From: JBBRHQ01 sp963840235
GTDB taxonomy: Bacteria > Actinomycetota > Thermoleophilia > Solirubrobacterales > 70-9
Length of the DNA stretch: 64,000 nt
Direction of reading: 5' to 3'
Assembly: GCA_963840235.1 (NCBI GenBank)
Contig: CAWIYC010000009.1
Span: 62,001-126,000 of the forward strand
Of the stretch, positions 1-8,605 are shown one piece after another; position 1 is the first letter of the stretch; every line of letters starts with the position of its first letter. Made by a program: the position numbers and the translations under genes. The notes beneath the pieces are model-generated. The model worked only from the letters and a program-made list of their open reading frames with translations. It did no database searches and was not told the origin of the DNA.

Positions 1-151
1 CCTCGCGCAGGCGGGCGCGGGTTATCAGCGGGTGCGGGGCCTCGACCCAGAAGCGCTGCCCGTAGGGACATGCGGAGGGGTTCTTGCGCCACCACAGGGC
101 CGCCGCCAGGGTCGCCAGCCCGGCGACCGCGAGCAGCTTCCGCGTTCTCAT
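1..151 (-). CDS. Class I SAM-dependent methyltransferase, N-terminal part only
   Basis: Reverse-strand reading from the ATG at 151-149 gives a short membrane-anchor-like N-terminus (MRTRKLLAVAGLATLAAALW) followed by WWRKNPSACPYGQRFWVEAP and HPLITRARLRE, then runs off the left edge. This opening is one I know from actinobacterial methyltransferases of the Methyltransf_11 type, where the glycine-rich SAM-binding motif follows within about 20 residues; that motif lies outside the window, so the catalytic call is by N-terminus only. Its ATG overlaps the stop codon of the upstream small gene by one base (TGATG), so the two are probably co-translated. Confidence 0.6.
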   Translation of the reverse strand, partial: MRTRKLLAVAGLATLAAALWWRKNPSACPYGQRFWVEAPHPLITRARLRE

Positions 152-369
152 CACTCGGAGGCGAAGCCGACCCGGCTGCCGCCCGAGTCGATGCGAAGGA
201 AGGCGACCTTGCCGAGGTAGATCGAGAGCTCGCCGTCCTCTGTCTCGAGCTCGTGCCAGCCGCCGGAGGAGAGCGCCTCACGCAGCTTTCTCAGCGACTT
301 CTCATCGAGGCGCACGGGGAGCACCTGCCCGCCCTCGAACCCGATCTCGATCCGCTGGGTGGCGGCCAT
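151..369 (-). CDS. Small DUF3107-like protein
   Basis: A 72-residue soluble protein. The C-terminal part (KVAFLRIDSGGSRVGF) resembles the end of actinobacterial DUF3107 proteins, which finish with a similar IAYVEIG...RRVGFG stretch; function of that family is not established. It lies directly downstream of methylmalonyl-CoA epimerase (its ATG shares the A of the epimerase stop region) and directly upstream of the methyltransferase, all on the minus strand with 1-base overlaps, so the three form one transcription unit. No signal peptide or membrane segment. The family assignment is from a short stretch and could be wrong. Confidence 0.6.
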   Translation of the reverse strand: MAATQRIEIGFEGGQVLPVRLDEKSLRKLREALSSGGWHELETEDGELSIYLGKVAFLRIDSGGSRVGFASE

Positions 370-779
370 CAGTGTGCCCCCGCCGGCTCGACGATCTCGG
401 TCAGCACCCCACCGGTCGAGCGCGGGTGGAGGAAGGCGACCCGGCTGTCGCGGATCCCCTGACGGGGCTCGGAGTCGATCAGCCGCAAGCCGGCCGCCCT
501 GACCTTCTCCATTGCGGCGTCGATGTCGTCCACCCCGTATGCGACGTGGTGGAGGCCGGGGCCGCTCTTCTCGAGGAAGCGGCCGACGGCCGTATCGGAC
601 CCGAGCGGCCGCAGCAACTCGACGTGCCCGTCGCCAACGTCGAGAAGGACCGCCTCGACCCCCTGCGACTCGACGGTCTCGCGATGCGCGGTCTCCATCT
701 CGAACCCCTCGCCGTAGAGGGCGATGGCATCGTCGAGATCCTCGACCGCGACCCCGATGTGGTCGATCCGGCTGAACAT
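369..779 (-). CDS. mce: Methylmalonyl-CoA epimerase
   Basis: A 136-residue vicinal-oxygen-chelate fold protein that would interconvert (2R)- and (2S)-methylmalonyl-CoA in propionyl-CoA/branched-chain catabolism. The start RIDHIGVAVEDLDDAI carries the first metal-ligand histidine (His7); the second half has GLHHVAYGVDDID and the C-terminus LTEIVEP, giving the usual His/Glu metal ligands of the family. Length matches the family (about 130-150 residues). It heads the minus-strand group running to the left edge. No mutase genes are in the window, so the pathway link rests on family knowledge. A generic glyoxalase/bleomycin-resistance relative is the alternative. Confidence 0.9.
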   Translation of the reverse strand: MFSRIDHIGVAVEDLDDAIALYGEGFEMETAHRETVESQGVEAVLLDVGDGHVELLRPLGSDTAVGRFLEKSGPGLHHVAYGVDDIDAAMEKVRAAGLRLIDSEPRQGIRDSRVAFLHPRSTGGVLTEIVEPAGAH

Positions 780-789
780 GCGGCGCAGT

Positions 790-1611
790 CTACGAACTCG
801 GCGCCGCTTGGTCTCCCTCCGCCTCGGCCCTGAGGATCTCCGCCAAGGCCGCCACCCCGACCTCGAGCTGCTCGGGCGTGGGCTCCTTGGTCGCCACCCG
901 TCGCTGGATCTCGCGGCCGGGGGCGTGGAATGCGCGGGCGAGCGCGGTGTCGTGGTGGCGATCGCTCCAGGCGAACATCTCGACCGCGAGCGAGGCGCCG
1001 CCCAGGCCGACGCCGGCGCGGGCGACCGGGCCGGGCCGGTCCACGAGCCGCTCCAGCAGCACCGTGCCGCCGCCGGAGAGGAGCATCATCGGAGCGATCA
1101 GGTTGGAGCCGCAGCGGTCGTGCTCCTTGGGGACTGCGGCAGGGTCGTCCTCTCCCTGCTCGTAGGCGGCGATCGCCTTGTGCTCGACGCCGTGGTAGGC
1201 GGCGAGGTCGCGGTCGCTGAGGGCGACGAGGGCCGGAATCAGCCCGAGCGCCTGCAGGGCCGTCTCACGGGCCGGGGTCGCCCGTCCCCGCCTGCGGATC
1301 AGCCCAGAGGCGGCGAGGGTGCCGCCAACGGCGGCGATCACGCGCCAGTCCTCGAACGGCAGCCGCGCCTCGGGCAGGCGGCGGCGCACCAGCGGCAGCA
1401 CCGCCATCGCCTCCGCCAGCTTCAACGGGCCGCGGACGAGCGGCGCCTTCGCGGCCAGGTCGGGAGCGAGGCGCGGCTTCGGCTCCGAGGCCACGGCGAT
1501 CTCCCCGTCGGCGCGGCGGACGGCGGCTGCCCAGTGTGTCGGGCCGTGGATCAGAAGGCCGTTGCGGAGCGCCATCCCGCCCAGGCGAAGGGGAGCACTG
1601 GGCTCAGGCAT
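790..1611 (-). CDS. DUF1385 (YqhQ-like) membrane protein
   Basis: A 273-residue protein with the DUF1385 hallmark YHGVEHKAIAAYEQG followed by HDRCGSN around residues 140-170, matching the conserved GxEHKxI...H.RCGT pattern of YqhQ-like proteins. Hydrophobic stretches around residues 112-135 and 170-210 suggest membrane association. Many relatives are annotated as metal-dependent or uncharacterised; no reaction is known. The gene overlaps the 3' end of the M20 peptidase by 8 bases (stop at 1604 versus start at 1611), so the two are likely one operon. The N-terminal part is shorter than in Bacillus YqhQ. Confidence 0.75.
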   Translation of the reverse strand: MPEPSAPLRLGGMALRNGLLIHGPTHWAAAVRRADGEIAVASEPKPRLAPDLAAKAPLVRGPLKLAEAMAVLPLVRRRLPEARLPFEDWRVIAAVGGTLAASGLIRRRGRATPARETALQALGLIPALVALSDRDLAAYHGVEHKAIAAYEQGEDDPAAVPKEHDRCGSNLIAPMMLLSGGGTVLLERLVDRPGPVARAGVGLGGASLAVEMFAWSDRHHDTALARAFHAPGREIQRRVATKEPTPEQLEVGVAALAEILRAEAEGDQAAPSS

Positions 1612-2938
1612 CGGCGGTTCCGAGGAGGCGCTTGGGGAGCTTGTAGAAGCAGTCGGCCATCAACTCGACGTCGGCGACGGCGACCCGCTCGTCGGCGCCG
1701 TGGACCAGCGGCACCGCCTCCGCCAGGGACATCGCGTTCTGAGGGGCGAAGCCGAAGACGGTGGCCCCGAAGGCCTTGCGGAACCAGTGGCTGTCGCTGA
1801 AGCCGGGCATCACCGTCGGCAGGATCTCGGCCCCGGGCTCGATCTCGGTGACCCATTCCTCGACGGCCTGCGCCAGCGGACCGGCGTAGTCGGAGCGGTT
1901 GCCGACCACCGTCTCGGTGAACTCGACCTCGTAGGAGCCCGCACCGAGGACCCCGGCGATGCGCTCGCGGACCTGCTCCTCGCCCATCTCCGGGGGGACC
2001 CGGCAGTCGACCAGGATCTCGGCCTGGGAGGGGACCACGTTCTGCTTGCCGGAACCACTCGCCATCGTCGGCGTCAACGTCACCCCGAGCATGGGCTCGG
2101 CCAGGAGAGCAGCCAACAGCGGGTCCGCGGCCCGGATCCGGTCGAGGCCCCCGTCGAGGTCGTCGGGGACCTCTCCCAGCAGCCGCTCGAGGAAGAGCTC
2201 CGTGTCGGGAGTGGTCTCGCGCGGGGGCTGGCTGCGGAGGCTCTCCAGCAGCGGCCCCAGCTTCAACAGGGCGTTGTCGCCGACGCCCGGCAGGGAGGCA
2301 TGGCCGGCGACGCCGCGGGTCCGCAGGCGAAAGCGGAAGACGCCCTTCTCTCCGACCGCGAGCGTGTAGTAGCGCCTTCCGTCGAAAGAGACCGCCAGGC
2401 CCGCGCCCTCGTTGAGGACCATCTCGCAGCGGACCTTCTCGGGGTGCTCCTGGCAAAGCCACTTGGCCCCGTTGTGAGCGCCGGTCTCCTCGTCGGCGCT
2501 GACCACCAGCAGCATGTCCCCGCGGGCGGGCCTCCATCCCTCCTCCGCCAGTGCCAGGCAGGCGGCGGTCTCGGACGCGACCTGGTCCTTCATATCGAGC
2601 GCCCCGCGGCCCCAGACATGGCCGTCGACGAGGTCGCCGCCCCAGGGATCGCGGGACCACTCGGCCGGATCGGCGGGGACCGTGTCCACATGGCAGATCA
2701 GCGCCATGCTCGGTCCCTCCTCGGCCCCGCGAAGACGAGCGACGAGGTTGGGGCGCTCAGGCTTCTTGGCGAGGATCGCGCATTCCCAGCCGGCCGCACT
2801 GAGCGCGTCGAAGAGGAACTGCTGCGCCTCGCCCTCGTTGCCGGGGGGATTGACGGTGTTGAAACGGATCAGTCGCCGCAGCAACTCGACGGCGCTGGAG
2901 CCGACGGCGGCTGTCCGGGCCTGCGTGCTATCGGCCAT
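1604..2938 (-). CDS. M20 family metallopeptidase (ArgE/DapE/carboxypeptidase G2 type)
   Basis: A 444-residue soluble di-zinc hydrolase. Metal ligands are visible in order: HVDTVP (His83, Asp85), GRGALDMKDQ (Asp116), the ADEETGAHNG pair (general base Glu150 and ligand Glu151), and a C-terminal histidine in PLVHGADERV. Residues of the dimerisation lid lie at about 190-310. This set defines the M20 family, which hydrolyses N-acyl or peptide bonds in amino-acid derivatives; the exact substrate cannot be read from sequence. It starts at an ATG 2936-2938, close to and divergent from rarA, and is followed by the DUF1385 gene with an 8-base overlap. Confidence 0.85.
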   Translation of the reverse strand: MADSTQARTAAVGSSAVELLRRLIRFNTVNPPGNEGEAQQFLFDALSAAGWECAILAKKPERPNLVARLRGAEEGPSMALICHVDTVPADPAEWSRDPWGGDLVDGHVWGRGALDMKDQVASETAACLALAEEGWRPARGDMLLVVSADEETGAHNGAKWLCQEHPEKVRCEMVLNEGAGLAVSFDGRRYYTLAVGEKGVFRFRLRTRGVAGHASLPGVGDNALLKLGPLLESLRSQPPRETTPDTELFLERLLGEVPDDLDGGLDRIRAADPLLAALLAEPMLGVTLTPTMASGSGKQNVVPSQAEILVDCRVPPEMGEEQVRERIAGVLGAGSYEVEFTETVVGNRSDYAGPLAQAVEEWVTEIEPGAEILPTVMPGFSDSHWFRKAFGATVFGFAPQNAMSLAEAVPLVHGADERVAVADVELMADCFYKLPKRLLGTADA

Positions 2939-3045
2939 CGCAAGGCAGACTAGTGATCAGCCGACGATCGCCCGGAGCCTCGATCGGCGGCAGGCTGGCC
3001 AGTGGCGAGACTCGAGCCGTCAACGACTTCATACTCAGGAGCGAG

Positions 3046-4386
3046 ATGACTGATCAGCTCTTCGACACCGAGGGCGATCGCCCGCCGGGCCAGGTGCCTG
3101 CGGCCGACGCTCCGCTTGCGGTGCGGATGCGCCCGCGCGAGCTTTCCGAGCTGATCGGGCAGGAGCACCTGCTGGGCCAAGGCTCGGCGCTGCGGGTCTC
3201 GATCGAGAGCGGCCACCCCCACAGCGCCATCCTCTACGGGCCGCCCGGGAGCGGGAAGACGACGCTGGCCCGGATAGCGGCGGCCGGCGCCGAGGCGGCG
3301 TTCGAGGAGGAGTCGGCGGTCAACGCCGGCCGGGCCGAGATCCGGGCGGTGATCGAGCGCGCCGGCGAGCGCCGCCGGTCGGGCGGCCGCGCAACGATCC
3401 TCTTCCTCGACGAGATCCACCGCTTCAACAAGGCCCAGCAGGACGCGCTTCTGCCGGCGGTCGAGGAGGGACTGCTGACCCTGATCGGGGCGACCACCGA
3501 GAACCCCTACTTCGAGGTCAACTCGGCCCTGCTCTCCCGCTGCCAGGTGTACGAGCTGCAGCCGCTCGATCAGGGCGGAGTCGTGACGGTGCTGGAGCGC
3601 GCGCTCTCCGATCCGCAGCGGGGCATAGCCGACCCGCCCGAGATCGCTTCGGAGGCGTTGGGGATGCTGGCCCTGCGCTCCGGCGGCGACGCCCGGGTGG
3701 GGCTCTCGGCGCTCGAACGCGCGGTCGAGCGGGCGAGGGCATCGGGAGAGGCGATCGACGTCGCCGCGGCCGAGGACGCCCTCCAGCGCACTGCGGTCTC
3801 CTTCGACCGTGATGGGGACCGCCACTTCGACTACATCTCGGCCTGGATCAAGGCGACTCGCGGCTCCGACGCCGACGCCTCCATCTACTACCTGGCGGTG
3901 ATGCTCGAGGGCGGCGAGGACCCGCGCTTCATCGCCCGGCGGATGGTGATCTTCGCCTCCGAGGACATCGGCAACGCCGACCCGCAGGCGCTGCTCGTCG
4001 CGACCGCGGCCGGCGCCGCCGTCGACCGGGCAGGGCTTCCGGAATGCGCGCTCAACCTGGCGCAGGCCGCCGCCTACCTGGCCCTGGCGCCGAAATCGAA
4101 CGCCTCATATGCGGCCATATCCGCCGCCCGCGGCGAGGTTCGCCGCAACGGCGCGGCCACCCCGCCCGACCACATCCGCGACGCCCATTATCCCGGGGCG
4201 GCGGAGCTTGGGCGCGGCGAGGGTTACGAGTACCCGCACGATTCGCCCGGCGGCTTCGCGGGACGACCGCTGATGCCGGAGTCCCTGCGCGGACGGCACT
4301 TCTACGAGCCGACCGGACGTGGATTCGAGGCCGAGTTGGGCAGGCGCCTGGAAGAGATTCGCAGGGCATTCGAGAATTCCGCCTGA
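3046..4386 (+). CDS. rarA: Replication-associated recombination protein A (RarA/MgsA AAA ATPase)
   Basis: A 446-residue AAA+ ATPase acting at stalled replication forks. Walker A is GPPGSGKTT (residues 65-73), Walker B LFLDEIHRF (119-127), sensor 1 GATTENPYFEV (about 149), and the C-terminal half carries the MgsA tetramerisation domain (ARRMVIFASEDIGNADPQAL, then CALNLAQAAAYLALAPKSN). Length is typical. The reading frame is open from 2953, but the ATG at 3046 has AGGAG 5 bases upstream and its product starts like known RarA proteins, so it is preferred. It stands alone, divergent from the M20 peptidase, and ends before an inverted repeat at 4474-4508. Confidence 0.95.
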   Translation: MTDQLFDTEGDRPPGQVPAADAPLAVRMRPRELSELIGQEHLLGQGSALRVSIESGHPHSAILYGPPGSGKTTLARIAAAGAEAAFEEESAVNAGRAEIRAVIERAGERRRSGGRATILFLDEIHRFNKAQQDALLPAVEEGLLTLIGATTENPYFEVNSALLSRCQVYELQPLDQGGVVTVLERALSDPQRGIADPPEIASEALGMLALRSGGDARVGLSALERAVERARASGEAIDVAAAEDALQRTAVSFDRDGDRHFDYISAWIKATRGSDADASIYYLAVMLEGGEDPRFIARRMVIFASEDIGNADPQALLVATAAGAAVDRAGLPECALNLAQAAAYLALAPKSNASYAAISAARGEVRRNGAATPPDHIRDAHYPGAAELGRGEGYEYPHDSPGGFAGRPLMPESLRGRHFYEPTGRGFEAELGRRLEEIRRAFENSA

Positions 4387-4473
4387 ATCGCCCGCAACGG
4401 ACCACAACTTCCGCGGAATTGGGGTGTTCTGATGGTCGGCTTCCCGCTCTTGTAGCCAGGGAGAGCCGATGTG

Positions 4474-4508
4474 CCGGCCGGAGGCCTGGACTGGGGGTCT
4501 CCGGCCGG
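4474..4508 (+). terminator. Putative terminator hairpin downstream of rarA
   Basis: A perfect 10-base inverted repeat, CCGGCCGGAG at 4474-4483 and CTCCGGCCGG at 4499-4508, with a 15-base loop, followed by ATTTCACC. It lies 88 bases after the rarA stop and 54 bases before the aldehyde dehydrogenase start. The very GC-rich stem fits a terminator, although the T-tract is weak; an attenuator or regulatory hairpin in the leader of the next gene is the alternative. Confidence 0.5.
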
Positions 4509-4562
4509 ATTTCACCCCCGCCCTGGAATCCCCGCCTCAACTGCGGCCATAGAATCGCGGGC

Positions 4563-6182
4563 ATGGAAGCGGCGGGCCGCGCGGAGGGGCAGAGAAGGAG
4601 GGCGACACCTTCGCTCGAGTCCTTCAACCCGGCGACCGGCGCCGTCGTCGGCTCGGTCGAGACGCTGACGCCCGGCAGGGTGCAGGCAGTGGTCGACGAT
4701 GCCGCCCGGGTGCAGCCCGCCTGGGCCGAGCTCACCCTCGCCGACCGTGCCTCCTACATGCGCCGCGCCGCCGACGTCCTCCTCGACGAGATCGACAGTC
4801 TCTCCGAGCTGCTGGCAAGCGAGCAGGGAAAGCCTCGAAGCGAGGCCTACACGATGGAGCTGCTGCCGACGATCGACGCCCTTCACTGGTGCGCCGACGC
4901 CGGACCGGAGATCCTCGCCGACGAGAGGATCCGATTCCCGCAGCCGTTCCTGCTGGGCAAGCGCGGCCACTTCTCCTACGAGCCGATCGGCGTCGTCGGC
5001 GTGATCGCGCCCTGGAACTACCCGTGGTCGATCCCCTTCGGGGAGGTGGCGATCGCGCTGATGGCTGGCAACGGCGTGGTGCTGAAGCCGGCCAGCCTGA
5101 CGCCCCTGCTCGGCGATCGCATCCGCGGGGTCTTCGACAGGGCGGGCTTCCCCGACGGATTGATCCAGACGGTCCACGGCGGGGGCCGGATCGGCGACGC
5201 GCTGGTCAAGTCAAGCGCAGGCAAGATCTTCTTCACCGGCTCGGTCGAGGTCGGCCGCAAGGTCGGCGAGGCCTGCGCCCGGCGGATGAAGGGCTCGGTG
5301 CTCGAGCTCGGCGGCAAGGACCCGATGATCGTCTGCGCCGACGCCGACCTCGACAACGCCATCTCCGGCGCGCTCTGGGGCGGTTTCGCGAACGCCGGTC
5401 AGACCTGTTCGGGGATCGAGCGCGTCTACGTCGTGGAGGAGGTTGCCGAGCGCCTCATCGCCGGCGTCGCCCGTGGAGCGCAGGAGCTGAGGGTCGGCAA
5501 CCCGCTCGACCTGGATACGGAGATCGGCCCGATGACGTCGGCCGAGCAATACGAGACTGTCTGCGTGCTTATCGACGACGCCGTCGCATCCGGCGCCCGG
5601 CGCCTCTGTGGCGGCCCGGTCGAGGTCCCAGGGCTGGCGGGGAAGTTCATCGCCCCGACCGTGCTCACCGGGGTCACGCACGAGATGCGGATCATGCGGG
5701 AGGAGATCTTTGGCCCGGTGCTGCCGATCGTCGTGGTCGCCGACGAAGAGGAGGCGATCGGGCTCGCCAACGACTCGGAGTTCGGCCTCGGCGCATCCGT
5801 CTGGACCCGCGACCGGCAGAAGGGTGAGCGGATCTCGCGGCGGATCGAGTCGGGCATGGTCTGGGTCAACGACCACTCCTTCACCCACGGAGCCTGCCAG
5901 TGCTCCTGGGGCGGGGTGAAGAACTCAGGCCTGGGGCGTTCCCACTCGAAGTTCGGCTTCTACGAGTGCACGGAGGTCAAGCTCGTCACCTGGGAGCCCG
6001 GGATGACCCGCGACTTCTGGTGGTTCCCCTACGACCGCAGCCTCGCCGACGCGCTGCGTGCATCGGCCCGTCTCCTCTACGGGCGAAACGGCGAGCGGGC
6101 CGAGGCCCTGCGCGAGGGGATCGGGCCGCTCATCCGTGTCGGGGCGCGGACGCTGCTAAAGAGCCGTCTCAGCCGCCGCTGA
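4563..6182 (+). CDS. NAD(P)-dependent aldehyde dehydrogenase, C-terminally extended
   Basis: A 539-residue ALDH-superfamily enzyme oxidising an aldehyde to the acid. Visible active-site pieces: Asn152 in APWNYPWSIP, catalytic Glu248 in LELGGKDP, and nucleophile Cys282 in NAGQTCSGIERV. The profile resembles succinate-semialdehyde/glycolaldehyde-type dehydrogenases, but the substrate cannot be read. A C-terminal tail of about 50 residues after the last conserved block (RDFWWFPYDRSLADALRAS onward, ending in a basic RLSRR) is longer than in standard ALDHs and may be a membrane-associating helix as in fatty aldehyde dehydrogenases (inference). ATG 4563 is the first start that gives a normal N-terminus; the frame is open further upstream within rarA. 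Its end overlaps the convergent secreted-protein gene by 14 bases. Confidence 0.88.
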   Translation: MEAAGRAEGQRRRATPSLESFNPATGAVVGSVETLTPGRVQAVVDDAARVQPAWAELTLADRASYMRRAADVLLDEIDSLSELLASEQGKPRSEAYTMELLPTIDALHWCADAGPEILADERIRFPQPFLLGKRGHFSYEPIGVVGVIAPWNYPWSIPFGEVAIALMAGNGVVLKPASLTPLLGDRIRGVFDRAGFPDGLIQTVHGGGRIGDALVKSSAGKIFFTGSVEVGRKVGEACARRMKGSVLELGGKDPMIVCADADLDNAISGALWGGFANAGQTCSGIERVYVVEEVAERLIAGVARGAQELRVGNPLDLDTEIGPMTSAEQYETVCVLIDDAVASGARRLCGGPVEVPGLAGKFIAPTVLTGVTHEMRIMREEIFGPVLPIVVVADEEEAIGLANDSEFGLGASVWTRDRQKGERISRRIESGMVWVNDHSFTHGACQCSWGGVKNSGLGRSHSKFGFYECTEVKLVTWEPGMTRDFWWFPYDRSLADALRASARLLYGRNGERAEALREGIGPLIRVGARTLLKSRLSRR

Positions 6183-6570
6183 CGACCCGCACCTTGGAGT
6201 CCGCCGCCTGGCAGGTGTAGGAGCGGGTGGAGAGGGGGCCGACGTGCGCCTTGAACTTGAACGGGAGCTTGCCCGGAGTGGCTCCCGGAGTGACCTGGTA
6301 GGCGCCGTTGGCGTTGGTCGTGTCGCGGCCGAAGACGTAGGTCTTGCCCCTGGCGTCGGTGTACTTGACAGCGACCTTGCGCTCCTTGAGGCAGGCGTTC
6401 TTCGGCGAGCTGACCTTGCCGCCGGTGAGACTTGCGCCGAGCGTGATCGACGACTTGTACTGCGCGGCGCCGGTGGCCGCGGCCGCCAGCGCCGCCAGCG
6501 CCAGAGCGGCGGCCACGAGCGCAGCGCCAGTTGACGTTCTCCTGCTCATCCTGCTCTCCCTTCGCGACAT
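6169..6570 (-). CDS. Small secreted protein with two-cysteine beta domain, paralog A
   Basis: A 133-residue protein (126 if the second methionine is used) with an Arg-rich start, an Ala/Leu signal segment (about residues 13-36) and a beta-rich mature part. The mature domain has one cysteine in KNACLKERKVAVKY and another in SYTCQAADSK, which could form a disulfide, plus GRDTTNANGAYQVTP. The same layout occurs in the next gene on the same strand, so the two are paralogs. The pattern (dissected turn DTT.A.G.Y..TP) recalls carboxypeptidase-regulatory-like or transthyretin-like folds, but I do not recognise a named family. It overlaps the convergent aldehyde dehydrogenase by 14 bases. Confidence 0.7.
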   Translation of the reverse strand: MSRRESRMSRRTSTGAALVAAALALAALAAAATGAAQYKSSITLGASLTGGKVSSPKNACLKERKVAVKYTDARGKTYVFGRDTTNANGAYQVTPGATPGKLPFKFKAHVGPLSTRSYTCQAADSKVRVVSGG

Positions 6571-6627
6571 GTGAACCCTGCCGCAGGCACCCTAACAATC
6601 GGCGGCGGGCGCCGGGCGGCAGAGTCC

Positions 6628-7023
6628 CTAGGAGTTGGCCCCGACGGTCCTCGAGCGGTCGGGGCGGCAGACGAATATCGTCCCCGCGGTTCCCTCACTC
6701 GAGCGCCGGACCCGGGCATAGAAATGCGCGAGCGAGATCCCGGCCGAGCCCTGGGGCGTAATCCTCCAGCGGCCGTGGGCATCGGTGGTATCGGTGCCGA
6801 TGACCTGATCGGGGCCTCCCGAGAAGACTCGCTTCAGCTTTACCTTGCGGCCCTCCCTGCAGCCCGGGTTGGGTGATTTGACCTTTCCGTGAAAGACCAG
6901 CGAACGGCTCTGGATCGTCACCTTCGACCGGATCTTCACCACTTGCGTTCCGGCGGCGGTGGAGGCGAGCGCGGCGATCGCGATTGCGGCGAGGATCCCG
7001 GCCCTTCGGAGGGGAACTCTCAT
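6628..7023 (-). CDS. Small secreted protein with two-cysteine beta domain, paralog B
   Basis: A 131-residue secreted protein: signal segment about residues 8-25 (ILAAIAIAALASTAAG), then a mature domain with NPGCREGRKVKLKRV, GTDTTDAHGRWRITP and FVCRPDRS. These line up with paralog A (gene ending at 6169), including both cysteines and the DTT.A.G turn, although overall identity is low. The two genes lie 57 bases apart on the same strand. No known function. The pair probably arose by an old local duplication. Divergent from the ccm operon starting at 7168. Confidence 0.7.
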   Translation of the reverse strand: MRVPLRRAGILAAIAIAALASTAAGTQVVKIRSKVTIQSRSLVFHGKVKSPNPGCREGRKVKLKRVFSGGPDQVIGTDTTDAHGRWRITPQGSAGISLAHFYARVRRSSEGTAGTIFVCRPDRSRTVGANS

Positions 7024-7167
7024 CTACAGCTCCTTGCGAGGGGGCCGGTCCAGGCTACTCTGGCGGCCGGGCCGGATTCAAGCGTCGTGGACGTCTGCCC
7101 GAGGGAGCCCCGCAGGCTGAACGCGACGATTCAGCACCCCGGCGCCGTCAGCGGCGACAATCCCGCT

Positions 7168-7896
7168 GTGGACGACCAGCAAGACATCCCCGGTCCGGCG
7201 ATCGCCGTCGCCGGCCTGCGCCGCGACTACGGCGAGCGGACGGCCCTGGAGGGGCTGGGCTTCGAGCTCGGCGAAGGGCAGACCCTGGCCGTCCTGGGGC
7301 CGAACGGCTCCGGCAAGACGACGCTGCTGCGGGTGCTGGCGACGCTGCTGCGCCCCACCGCGGGGAAGGTCGGGGTTCTGGACTGCTCCCTCCCGGAAGA
7401 CGCCTGGAAGCTGCGCGGCAGGATCGGCTACCTCGGACACGAGCCGCTGCTCTACCGCGACCTCAGCGGCCGCGAGAACCTCGGCTTCCACGCCCGCCTG
7501 CACGGGCTCGACCCCGACGAGGCCGGCGAGCGGATCGAGTCCCTGCTGGCCGCGATCGGGATGGAGCGCCGCGCCGGAGACCGGGTCGGCTCGCTCTCGG
7601 CGGGGATGCGCCAGCGGCTCGCGATCTGCCGCTGCGTCCTGCACCGCCCGGCGCTGCTGCTGCTGGACGAGCCCGACTCCAACCTCGACCTCGAGGGACG
7701 GGAGCTGGCGCGGGCGCTGACCGGCCCCAGCGCCGGGCGCACCCGGGTGCTGGTGACCCACGACGCCGAGCGGGCGCTCCCGGACGCCGACCGCGTTCTA
7801 ATCCTCGGCCACAGGGGGCACCCGCTGAGCGAGGGCCCTGCGGCCGGCCTCGACCCCGAACGGGCCCGGGCGGCGACTACGGGAGTCCCGGCGTGA
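7168..7896 (+). CDS. ccmA: Heme exporter ATP-binding protein CcmA
   Basis: A 242-residue ABC ATPase. Walker A GPNGSGKTT at 44-52, signature LSAGMRQRL, Walker B LLLLDEPDS followed by NLDLEG, and the switch histidine in VLVTHD. The short length, single ATPase domain and the immediately following ccmB and ccmC identify it as the ATPase of the CcmABCD complex that hands heme to CcmE for System I cytochrome c maturation. The frame is open upstream to 6889, but GTG 7168 gives the normal CcmA N-terminus. The stop overlaps the ccmB start (GTGA at 7893-7896), so translation is coupled. No ccmE, ccmF or ccmH lies in the window. Confidence 0.9.
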   Translation: MDDQQDIPGPAIAVAGLRRDYGERTALEGLGFELGEGQTLAVLGPNGSGKTTLLRVLATLLRPTAGKVGVLDCSLPEDAWKLRGRIGYLGHEPLLYRDLSGRENLGFHARLHGLDPDEAGERIESLLAAIGMERRAGDRVGSLSAGMRQRLAICRCVLHRPALLLLDEPDSNLDLEGRELARALTGPSAGRTRVLVTHDAERALPDADRVLILGHRGHPLSEGPAAGLDPERARAATTGVPA

Positions 7897-8573
7897 CCCC
7901 CTCGGGCGACGCCTTCCGGGCGATCCTTGCCAAGGACCTGCGGACGGAGTTGCGGACCCTGCGCTCGCTCTCGGCGATGGCGCTGTTCGCGGTCACGACC
8001 TTCGTCATCTTCCGCTTCGGCCTCGACCGCACCAGCCTCTCGGGCAGCCTCGCGGCCGGGGTGCTGTGGGCCACCCTGCTGTTCGCAGCAATCCTCGGGA
8101 TCAACCGCCTCTTCGTCGCCGAGCGCGATGAGGGGGGCTTCGACGCGATCCGGCTGGCGCCTATCGACCGCACGGTCCTGTTCGCCGCCAAGGCGGTCGC
8201 GCTGCTGGTCTACCTGCTGGTGCTCGAGGCGATCGCCGTGCCCGTGTTCGCCCTCTTCTTCCTCGGTTCGGCCGCGGCGCTCGCCCCCCTCTGCCTGGTG
8301 CTGGTGCTCGCCGACCTCGGCCTGGCCGCGACCGGGGCGCTGATCTCCTCGATGGCGGTCAACTCGCGGGCACGGGACCTGCTGGTGCCGCTGGTGCTGC
8401 TGCCACTGGTGGTGCCGCTGATGATCGCCGCCACCGGCGCCTCGGAGCCTGTGCTCGAGGCGGGCGGGCCCGCCTACGACCGCTTCGGCACCTGGCTGGC
8501 TGTGCTCGGTCTATACGATCTTGTGTTCGGGCTGGTCGGTTACGCGGTCTTCGACTTCCTCCTCGAGGACTGA
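7893..8573 (+). CDS. ccmB: Heme exporter membrane protein CcmB
   Basis: A 226-residue membrane protein with about six hydrophobic segments, matching the CcmB permease of the CcmAB transporter. Family-like features are the N-terminal FRAILAKDLRTELRT, the early MALFAVTTFVIFRFGL and the loop RLFVAERDEGGFDAIRLAP. Translation starts at GTG 7893 inside the ccmA stop (4-base GTGA overlap). It forms a complex with CcmA that releases holo-CcmE from CcmC and CcmD using ATP (family knowledge). The frame is open far upstream but that is the shadow of ccmA. Confidence 0.9.
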   Translation: MTPSGDAFRAILAKDLRTELRTLRSLSAMALFAVTTFVIFRFGLDRTSLSGSLAAGVLWATLLFAAILGINRLFVAERDEGGFDAIRLAPIDRTVLFAAKAVALLVYLLVLEAIAVPVFALFFLGSAAALAPLCLVLVLADLGLAATGALISSMAVNSRARDLLVPLVLLPLVVPLMIAATGASEPVLEAGGPAYDRFGTWLAVLGLYDLVFGLVGYAVFDFLLED

Positions 8574-8605
8574 CCCGGGCGCCCTCAGCCACCCGAGGAA
8601 GGACG

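Noticed and set aside
2953..3045. Longer rarA start at GTG 2953
   Set aside because: The added residues match no RarA N-terminus, while ATG 3046 has AGGAG in place.
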